DNA from: Candidatus Sumerlaeota bacterium
GTDB taxonomy: Bacteria; Sumerlaeota; Sumerlaeia; JADFCT01
Direction of reading: 5' to 3'
NCBI GenBank assembly: GCA_026398575.1
Contig: JAPLSP010000223.1
Coordinates: 1 to 10,747 of the forward strand
Length of the DNA stretch: 10,747 nt
Part shown: piece after piece, positions 5,059 to 10,747 of the stretch
Layout of the letters: every line of letters begins with the position of its first letter
Numbering within the stretch: the first letter of the stretch is position 1
The notes under the pieces: model-generated
The model's database searches: none
What the model was told of the DNA's origin: nothing
The model's input: the letters and a program-made list of their open reading frames with translations, nothing else
Translations under genes and position numbers: made by a program

Positions 5059-7946
5059 TGCTGGCGGATATAAGAGGGATTATTGCCGATCCTGAATTAT
5101 TGCTTCAGGAAAAGTGGCTGTTTGCGCCTGCGTTGCGCGTGGGACAGCAGTGGCTGGACGCGCTAACGCTTGCCGGAGCCGCGCCCATCAATGTTCGCAT
5201 CAAAACTCTCGCTGGGCTCGCCAATGAACTGGCCGCGCCGGAAATCGCCGCGCGCCGCTGGACGCCGCTGAACACCGTGGGAATGGAAATGTTGTTCGAG
5301 CAACTCTGGGATCGCATCAGCCGGCGCGAACAATCGGGATATCTTTCAAGTTTGAGACCCGGGCGCGAGCTGATCGAGGCGTTGCAGCGAACGATTCAAG
5401 CGTTGCGCCTGGCGGGAATAGCCCCGAAGCAATTGCGCGCGCCGGCGTTCGAGGTTCAGGACAAAGGCCGGCAGCTGCGGCGTCTGATGGAAGAATATCT
5501 GAAGGAGTTGCAGGAACGAAACCTGACGGACTACGCCGGCGTCCTGGAGCTGGCGACGCAGCGCCTGGCGCGCGATCCGCAAGCGCTGCCCGGCGGCGTG
5601 ATCGCGCTGGCGCCGGAAGACCTTGACTGTGCGCCGCTTGAACGGCGCCTGCTCGAAGCCCTCGGCGGCGCGCTCGGCCCGGACGGAATGAGGCGCCTGC
5701 GCGTGGATCGCCCCTGTTCCTCGATTCCGGACGACGAACCGCCCTCGGACGCTTTGTTGCTGAGGTGGACGCCCAAGCCGCAGGAAGCGCCGGCGCCGCG
5801 CGCCGATGGCGCGGCTTCGATCATCCAGGCGCAAGGCGAGATCAATGAAGTCCGCTCGGCGCTGCGACGCTGCCTCTCGGGAGCGATTCCCCTCGACGAC
5901 GTCGAATTGCTCTACACGGACGAGGCGACCTACCTGCCTTTGATCTATGAGACGATGGAGCGATTCGCTTTCGAGTCGAATCCCGAAGATAAAGGATTGC
6001 CGGCGACGTTTGCGCAAGGCATTCCCGCGCGCTACTCGCGCCCCGGACGCGCGCTCACGGCATGGATGCAGTGGATCGCGCAAGGCTATCCGCAGGCCGG
6101 CGCCGTCCGCATGATCCGCGAAGGGCTGCTCGATATTGCCGATGCGACAAAAGCGGGCCTGACTTTCCACGAATTGGCCACTTCGCTGCGCTCTCTTGGG
6201 ATCGGTTTGGGAAGGGAGCGATACATTAAGAAAATCGAGGAACGTATTTCCTCAGAGTCTCCCTCGCGCAGCCTGGAGTGCTTTAAGGTTCTCAAAAGCT
6301 TTTTCCAGTCGCTGCTGGAGGCGACACCGGCCAAAGGCGCGCAATCGCCGGCGCGCGATCTGCTGGAATCGGCGCGCGCGTTTCTGAATGGATTCGCGCG
6401 CGGCGCGAATGAATACGACAACTACGCGCGCCAGCGGCTGGTGCAGGCCGTGGACCCCTTGCTGCTCGACGCCGAACGGCAGCGCTTATCGAAGGAATTG
6501 GAAACCTCACAGAGCGCGCTTGAGCATAAGCATGAGCTCCTCATGCGTCTGCTGGCGCGCCTGCGGGGAAAGGTTTTCCTCAGTTTTTCCAATCTGGACG
6601 TGCGAACCAATGAAGAGCGATTCCCCAGCTCGATTCTGGTGAACGCTTATCGAATCCTGTCGGGCAATCGCGAAGGCGGACAAAAGGAACTGCTTGAGTG
6701 GCTGGCGCCGCCGGCGGCATTCGCGCCCGCCGTGCCGGAAGCCTGCCTCTCGCAGGATGAATGGTGGCTGTGGCGTTTGTGCGAGCGGACGGCGCCGGCC
6801 GACGGAGCGCTCGAAGCCGTGGGACGCCGCTATCCTCACCTGGCCGAAGGCATGAACGCTGCGGCGCGGCGCCTCACGGACCAATTCACGGCTTATGACG
6901 GACGCGTCCCCGAAGCGGGCCGTGCCAATAACCCGCTCGAACTGGAAGGCCCTTCCGTCTCCAGCAGCCGCCTTGAGAAAACGGGACAATGTCCGCTGGC
7001 ATATTTTTTCAGATACATCCTCGAACTGCCGGCGCCGCCGGAAGAGGAATTGGACCGCTGGCAATGGCTTGATCCGCCGCAGGCAGGCGAGTTGATGCAC
7101 GAGGTTCTATGCGCGTTCATGCGTGAGCGGATGGATGCAGATGAGCTTCCGGTCTCGGCGGAGAGCGATGCGCCGCGGCTGAAGCGGTTGCTGGACGAAA
7201 GCCTGGATCGGATGCGCGAGATGGCGCCGCCTCCCACCAAGATCGCGTATCTTCGTCGCGAGCAGGATTTGGCGCGCATGACGCGAGTCTTCCTCGCGGA
7301 GGAGGAGCGCTACGAGCGCGAAACCGGCGCGCGGCCCGTCTATCTGGAAGCGAGCATCGGCATCAAGCCGCAGGCTCAAACGACGCCCCTCGATTGCGTG
7401 CAACCAATGCAGCTCGATCTGCCGGAGCGGGCTTCGATCCTGGTCAAGGGGCGCATTGACCGCATTGATCGCGCCGGCGGAAACGGTAGGGGGAACGCAG
7501 GCGCGGAAGCGGAGGAATTCGAGATTTGGGATTATAAGAGCGGCAGTTCCTTTCGCTTTCGCAAAGAGCCGCCATTTGCGCGCGGACGCATCATCCAGAA
7601 CGCGCTCTATATCGCAATGGGGCAGGAGCGGTTGAGGCAGGCGCCCTCGCCGCGCGCGCGCGTCGCGAAGTTTGGTTATTTCTTCCTGGGCGCCCGCGAA
7701 AGCGGCGAGCGCCTGGCATGGGCGCCGGAGGAATTGGAGGAAGGCGCGAGCATAATATTGAGTCTATGCCAAATCGCCGGCGCCGGAACGTTCCTGGCCA
7801 CGAATGACATGGATGATTGCAAGTATTGTGAATTTCAGCCCATCTGCGGCGACCTGGCAGCGGTGACGGCGGCAAGCCAGAGGAAGATGGAAAATGAATC
7901 CAATGCGGGGCTGGAAGTATATCGGCAATTAAGGCTTGGGGGCTAG
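5049..7946 (+). CDS. addB: AddB-like PD-(D/E)XK nuclease subunit with Fe-S cysteine motif
   Basis: The 965-residue protein resembles AddB/RexB, partner of the AddA helicase in double-strand-break resection and recombination. The N-terminal segment (about 20-65, KWLFAPALRVGQQWLDALTL then IKTLAGLANELA) corresponds to the helicase-like part but has no Walker A motif. The C-terminal RecB-type nuclease shows H684 in GELMHEVL, D804 in GRIDRID, and D828-Y-K830 in WDYKSGS. A conserved-type Gln lies in IIQNALY. Four cysteines, C648 and C924-x2-C927-x5-C933, have the split spacing of the AddB/AdnB Fe-S cluster that clamps the nuclease domain. It is somewhat shorter than typical AddB (about 1,100-1,200). 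The start is uncertain: ATGs at 5049, 5055 and 5058 are all in frame and none has a clear Shine-Dalgarno site, since the REP pair abuts the gene. Its presumed partner begins at 8613, beyond an inserted cassette. Confidence 0.85.
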   Translation: MNMMLADIRGIIADPELLLQEKWLFAPALRVGQQWLDALTLAGAAPINVRIKTLAGLANELAAPEIAARRWTPLNTVGMEMLFEQLWDRISRREQSGYLSSLRPGRELIEALQRTIQALRLAGIAPKQLRAPAFEVQDKGRQLRRLMEEYLKELQERNLTDYAGVLELATQRLARDPQALPGGVIALAPEDLDCAPLERRLLEALGGALGPDGMRRLRVDRPCSSIPDDEPPSDALLLRWTPKPQEAPAPRADGAASIIQAQGEINEVRSALRRCLSGAIPLDDVELLYTDEATYLPLIYETMERFAFESNPEDKGLPATFAQGIPARYSRPGRALTAWMQWIAQGYPQAGAVRMIREGLLDIADATKAGLTFHELATSLRSLGIGLGRERYIKKIEERISSESPSRSLECFKVLKSFFQSLLEATPAKGAQSPARDLLESARAFLNGFARGANEYDNYARQRLVQAVDPLLLDAERQRLSKELETSQSALEHKHELLMRLLARLRGKVFLSFSNLDVRTNEERFPSSILVNAYRILSGNREGGQKELLEWLAPPAAFAPAVPEACLSQDEWWLWRLCERTAPADGALEAVGRRYPHLAEGMNAAARRLTDQFTAYDGRVPEAGRANNPLELEGPSVSSSRLEKTGQCPLAYFFRYILELPAPPEEELDRWQWLDPPQAGELMHEVLCAFMRERMDADELPVSAESDAPRLKRLLDESLDRMREMAPPPTKIAYLRREQDLARMTRVFLAEEERYERETGARPVYLEASIGIKPQAQTTPLDCVQPMQLDLPERASILVKGRIDRIDRAGGNGRGNAGAEAEEFEIWDYKSGSSFRFRKEPPFARGRIIQNALYIAMGQERLRQAPSPRARVAKFGYFFLGARESGERLAWAPEELEEGASIILSLCQIAGAGTFLATNDMDDCKYCEFQPICGDLAAVTAASQRKMENESNAGLEVYRQLRLGG

Positions 7947-7963
7947 AATATTCATGGCGCTAT

Positions 7964-8052
7964 ATAGAACACGGATGACGCGGATGGCACGGATACGTAC
8001 GGATTTTTAAAATCCGTGCGTATCCGCCATATCCGTCGCATCCGTGTTCTAT
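7964..8052. repeat. 89-bp palindromic element, left copy (CGGAT-box hairpin)
   Basis: The outer ends are ATAGAACACGGAT (7964-7976) and ATCCGTGTTCTAT (8040-8052). Each arm holds four CGGAT boxes (7972, 7981, 7990, 8000) or their complements ATCCG (8012, 8022, 8031, 8040), separated by spacers of 4, 4 and 5 bases in mirror order. The seven central bases are TTTTAAA. The spacers pair only partly (GACG/GCGA, GGCA/ATGG, ACGTA/ACGCA in the same sense), while all boxes pair perfectly. It begins 18 bases after the AddB-like stop codon. Confidence 0.9.
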
Positions 8053-8073
8053 TCGCAAATTTACTCAAACTCA

Positions 8074-8079
8074 AAGGAG
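8074..8079 (+). promoter_or_regulatory. Shine-Dalgarno site for the GxxExxY gene
   Basis: AAGGAG lies seven bases before the ATG at 8087. It is a strong site, in contrast to the flanking AddAB-like genes, which lack one. Confidence 0.8.
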
Positions 8080-8086
8080 AAGAACC

Positions 8087-8476
8087 ATGCTTCATGAACA
8101 GATTACAGAAAAAATCATTAAAGTTTTTTACAAAGTCTATAACACTCTGGGATACGGATTCCTGGAGAAGGTGTATGAGAATGCGATGATGATCGAACTT
8201 CATAAGATGGGTTTCAGTGTTCGCCAACAACAAAATATCCGCGTGTATTATGAAGGGCGGGAAGTGGGGGATTACTATGCCGATATTGTTGTTGATAATC
8301 TGATAATCTTGGAACTGAAAGCGGCCGATGCTCTCGCGCCTGAAAATGCCGCGCAGCTGCAAAACTACTTGCGAGCCACCGATATAGAAGTGGGATTGTT
8401 GTTCAATTTCGGAGAAAAGCCTCAGTTCGAACGCGTCATTTTCACGAATGATAGAAAGAACAGAAAGGGAAAATGA
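8087..8476 (+). CDS. GxxExxY family protein (PD-(D/E)XK superfamily)
   Basis: The 129-residue product carries the motif that names the family, G24-F-L-E27-K-V-Y30. A nuclease-like core follows: D66 in YYADIVVD, E76-L-K78 in IILELKA, then QLQNYL (about 94-99) and VGLLFNFGE near the C-terminus. This order fits the PD-(D/E)XK fold assigned to the family (the PDDEXK_3 type), and the probable metal-binding and catalytic residues are present; cellular function is not established for the family. It is much less GC-rich than its neighbours: 71 of 180 bases at 8101-8220 and 8281-8340, against 79 of 120 sampled in the AddA-like gene (8701-8760, 8821-8880). The C-terminus is a lysine/arginine-rich tail. 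It sits between two 89-bp palindromes, so transfer into this site is likely. Confidence 0.88.
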   Translation: MLHEQITEKIIKVFYKVYNTLGYGFLEKVYENAMMIELHKMGFSVRQQQNIRVYYEGREVGDYYADIVVDNLIILELKAADALAPENAAQLQNYLRATDIEVGLLFNFGEKPQFERVIFTNDRKNRKGK

Positions 8477-8508
8477 AAGAAGAAATAGAAAGAAAAAATC
8501 AATCCAAT

Positions 8509-8597
8509 ATAGAACACGGATGACGCGGATGTCACGGATTCGCGCGGATTTTAAAAATCCGTGTAAATCCGCCCGATCCGTCGCATCCGTGTTCTAT
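8509..8597. repeat. 89-bp palindromic element, right copy (CGGAT-box hairpin)
   Basis: It has the same length, the same 13-base ends and the same box positions as the left copy. Boxes lie at 8517, 8526, 8535 and 8545, complements at 8557, 8567, 8576 and 8585, around a seven-base centre TTTAAAA. The outermost spacers (GACG and TCGC) are identical to the left copy. Most inner spacers differ (GTCA, TCGCG, TGTAA, CCCG here; GGCA, ACGTA, TGCGT, CCAT on the left). It ends 15 bases before the AddA-like start codon. Confidence 0.9.
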
Positions 8598-8612
8598 ACG
8601 AAAAACAAAACC

Positions 8613-10747
8613 ATGAATCCACATTTCGCCACCCAAATCCCACCCCCAATCCCCCTCCCCGACGCCGAGGAACGCCGCGCGATCCGCGAGGAGTTGGGCG
8701 TCACTATGCTCGTCGAAGCAGCCGCGGGCACGGGGAAGACCACCTGCATGACCGATCGCATGGCCGCGCTCTTGGCAGGCGGGCACTGCGCGAGCGTGGA
8801 CCGGCTGGCGGCGGTGACGTTTACGCGCAAGGCCGCCGCCGAGTTGCGCGGGCGCTTCCAGGGTGCGCTGGAAAAAGCCGCAGCCGATGTGCAAGGCGCC
8901 GCGCGCGAGCGCCTGACTGAAGCGTTGGAGCACGTCGAAAGCTGCTTCATCGGCACGATCCATTCCTTCTGCGCCCGGCTCCTGCGCGAGCGCCCCGTCG
9001 AGGCGGGCGTGGGCGTGGAGTTTCTCGAAGCCGACGAGGAAGACGATCAGCAAATGCGCCTCGACGCCTGGGAGCAAACCATCGCGGAATTGTACGCCGG
9101 GGGCGGCGCCGCGCTCGAAGCCTTCAACGAGCGCCGCCTCGATCCGGCGCTCCTGCGCGAAGCCTTTCTCCGATACTGCGAATATACGGACGTGGAGGAA
9201 TGGCCCGCGCCCGCCGTGGCCGCGCCGCCGCTGGATGAAGCGCTCACCGCGCTGCAGGAATACGCCGCCCATATACAGCAGATGGAGCCGCGCCTGCCCA
9301 AAGACGCCGGAAACGACAATCTGATCCCGCGATACCGGGAAATTCCGCGCCGCATCGCGCAAGCCAATCTGGCGGCGCCTGCCGACGTGGCGGAAATCAT
9401 GGAGCGCTTCGACACGAGCGCCAAAGTCATTCAGCGCGCCTGGGGCGCCGGCGCCGAAGGGAAAGAGCAGGCCAAAGCCGAACAAGCGCGTTGGGACGAT
9501 TTTCGCGCGCGCATCGCCGGACCTTTCCTGGAGCGCTGGCGCGAATTCCGCTATGAAACAATCATGAGTTTGTTCCAGCGCGGACGCAAAATCTATGGCG
9601 ACATGCGCGAGCACGCCGGCATGCTCAACTATCAGGACCTGCTGACGCGCGCCACTGCGCTGCTCAAAGACAAGCCGCATGTGCGCGAGTATTTCCGCAA
9701 GCGCTATACGCATCTGCTGGTGGACGAATTTCAGGACACCGACCCCGTGCAGGCGCAGGCCATGCTCCTGCTGACGGCCGACGATCCTTCGCAGCCCGAT
9801 TGGAGGCGTTGCCGCCCCGCGCCGGGATCGCTCTTCGTCGTCGGAGACCCGAAGCAATCCATCTATCGTTTCCGCCGCGCCGACATCGTCACATATAACC
9901 AGGTCAAAGACATCATCCGCGCCAGCGGAGGCAGGATCGTCCCGCTCTGGGCCAACTTCCGTTCCACAAAAGGAATCTTGGATTGGGTCAACGGCGTCTT
10001 CGGCGATCCGGAGATGTTTCCGCAGGAAGCCGATGAATACTCGCCGCGCTACGTCGCGCTGCAATCAGGCCGAGCGCCAGACGATGAGCCGGAAGCCGCG
10101 CCCGTGATTCGGCTGCAGGCGCCGGAGGATCTGAAAAATCAGGATGCAGTCGCCGAGTGGGAAGCCGGCGCCATCGCGCGGATCATCGAGGCGCAAATCC
10201 GCGAAGGCCGCCGCCCGGGCGATTTCATGATTGTGACGATGACGATGAGCCGCCTGGCCGTCTATGGGCGCATGCTGGAAGAGCGCGGCATCCCGCATGA
10301 AGTTACGGGCGGCAGCGCGCTCAACGAGGCGCCTCAAGTGGCGCTGCTGCGCGATTGCCTCAAGGCGCTGGCCGAACCGGACAATCCCGTGGCGCTGGTA
10401 GCGGTCCTGCGCGGCGTGATGTTCGGGATCAGCGATCCAGCGCTTTATCATTTCAAGCGGCAGGGAGGCGAGTTCTGCTTCCATGCCCCCATTCCCGACG
10501 GATTGCCGGCGGACGAGGCAGCTTTGTTGCGCGGCGCGTTCGAGCGATTGCGACGCCATGCCGAATGGTTGATCCGCCTGCCGCCGGCGCCCGCCATCGA
10601 ACGCATCGCGGAGGACCTGGGGCTGGCGGCGCTGGCGGCGGCGGGTCCGGGCGGCACCGTGCGCTCGGGAAGCCTGGCCAAGGCCATCGAGCTCATTCGC
10701 GAACAACAGGATCGCATCTGGTCGCTGGCGGAACTGGTTCAGCGATT
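8613..10747 (+). CDS. addA: AddA-like UvrD/RecB-family helicase-nuclease subunit (3' partial)
   Basis: The frame runs uninterrupted from the ATG at 8613 to the window end (711 codons). It is a superfamily 1A helicase, expected to unwind DNA at double-strand breaks with the AddB-like partner. Motifs in order: Walker A AAAGTGKTT at 36-44, motif Ia TFTRKAAAEL at 69-78, IGTIHSFCARLL near 114-125, motif II DEFQDT at 371-376, motif III VGDPKQSIYRFRRAD at 410-424, and motif IV ANFRS at 447-451. The DEFQDT/VGDPKQSIYRFR pattern and the acidic start before Walker A (LPDAEERRAIREEL) fit AddA/RecB-type proteins more than UvrD or PcrA. The C-terminal nuclease domain expected for AddA lies beyond the window and cannot be checked. 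No Shine-Dalgarno site precedes the ATG; the region before it is A-rich and then the 89-bp palindrome. A GTG at 8589 in frame is inside that palindrome and is unlikely to be used. Confidence 0.9.
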   Translation, partial: MNPHFATQIPPPIPLPDAEERRAIREELGVTMLVEAAAGTGKTTCMTDRMAALLAGGHCASVDRLAAVTFTRKAAAELRGRFQGALEKAAADVQGAARERLTEALEHVESCFIGTIHSFCARLLRERPVEAGVGVEFLEADEEDDQQMRLDAWEQTIAELYAGGGAALEAFNERRLDPALLREAFLRYCEYTDVEEWPAPAVAAPPLDEALTALQEYAAHIQQMEPRLPKDAGNDNLIPRYREIPRRIAQANLAAPADVAEIMERFDTSAKVIQRAWGAGAEGKEQAKAEQARWDDFRARIAGPFLERWREFRYETIMSLFQRGRKIYGDMREHAGMLNYQDLLTRATALLKDKPHVREYFRKRYTHLLVDEFQDTDPVQAQAMLLLTADDPSQPDWRRCRPAPGSLFVVGDPKQSIYRFRRADIVTYNQVKDIIRASGGRIVPLWANFRSTKGILDWVNGVFGDPEMFPQEADEYSPRYVALQSGRAPDDEPEAAPVIRLQAPEDLKNQDAVAEWEAGAIARIIEAQIREGRRPGDFMIVTMTMSRLAVYGRMLEERGIPHEVTGGSALNEAPQVALLRDCLKALAEPDNPVALVAVLRGVMFGISDPALYHFKRQGGEFCFHAPIPDGLPADEAALLRGAFERLRRHAEWLIRLPPAPAIERIAEDLGLAALAAAGPGGTVRSGSLAKAIELIREQQDRIWSLAELVQR

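Larger units (their letters stand above)
7964..8597 (+). mobile_element. Candidate GxxExxY cassette bounded by 89-bp palindromes
   Basis: A low-GC gene with its own Shine-Dalgarno site is bracketed by two copies of one palindromic element, and the whole lies between two genes that are normally neighbours. The layout mimics a REP/RAYT unit. Calling it mobile is inference: no transposase motif is present and I see no target duplication at the outer edges. Confidence 0.45.

Noticed and set aside
5346..6170. 274-codon minus-strand frame inside the AddB-like gene
   Set aside because: It is an Arg/Gln-rich shadow frame with no domain, opposite a continuous coding sequence with nuclease motifs further on in the same frame.
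7964..8052. 89-bp palindrome as an ordinary terminator for the AddB-like gene
   Set aside because: No T-run follows the stem, and an element of the same design lies upstream of the AddA-like gene, so it is better explained as a repeat family; some effect on transcription is still possible.
8532..10064. Long open frame on the minus strand (510 codons)
   Set aside because: It lies wholly antisense to the AddA-like gene, whose helicase motifs are in order on the plus strand, and its composition (His, Arg, Gly, Gln rich) is typical of a GC-rich shadow frame. It also starts within helicase coding sequence and ends inside the right palindrome.

Overview
The window is GC-rich, tightly packed bacterial chromosome, and the spaces between genes are crowded with palindromic repeats. 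Gene content (citrate synthase, a YceH/DUF480 protein, an AddAB-like helicase-nuclease pair), a REP-associated transposase and a GxxExxY protein suggest an uncultured Gram-negative-type bacterium. The repeat-rich style resembles planctomycete, lentisphaerid or Sumerlaeota-like genomes, but no rRNA or lineage marker is present, so this placement is a weak inference.

Layout: (1) 1-1521, plus strand, the 3' part of a membrane methyltransferase of the ICMT/NnrU type fused to a large domain that appears to be an internal duplication. (2) 1522-1722, a convergent intergenic stretch with three GC-rich hairpins, two of which share a motif and show a compensatory base change. (3) 1723-3030, minus strand, type II citrate synthase with all catalytic residues, a good Shine-Dalgarno site and a possible promoter. 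(4) 3115-3476, a 362-base gap holding an intact minus-strand intrinsic terminator and, just upstream of it in that sense, the decayed C-terminal piece of an Hsp20 small heat-shock gene. (5) 3477-4214, yceH/DUF480. (6) 4231-5047, a complete REP/RAYT unit: four tandem REP hairpins, a Y1 (HUH) transposase gene and two REP hairpins in inverted orientation. (7) 5049-7946, an AddB-like nuclease with a RecB-type PD-(D/E)XK domain and four cysteines spaced for an Fe-S cluster. (8) 7964-8597, an AT-richer GxxExxY gene lying between two 89-bp palindromes of identical architecture. (9) 8613 to the window end, the N-terminal 711 codons of an AddA-like UvrD-family helicase.

The AddB-like and AddA-like proteins probably form one double-strand-break repair complex, and such genes are usually adjacent. 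Here the GxxExxY cassette separates them, while the REP/RAYT unit ends one base before the addB start codon. The cassette is the best candidate for something undescribed: a PD-(D/E)XK-type small protein apparently travelling with, or maintaining, its own palindromic repeat family, in parallel with the RAYT and its REPs. Three unrelated palindrome families in less than 11 kb show a genome heavily colonised by small non-autonomous repeats.
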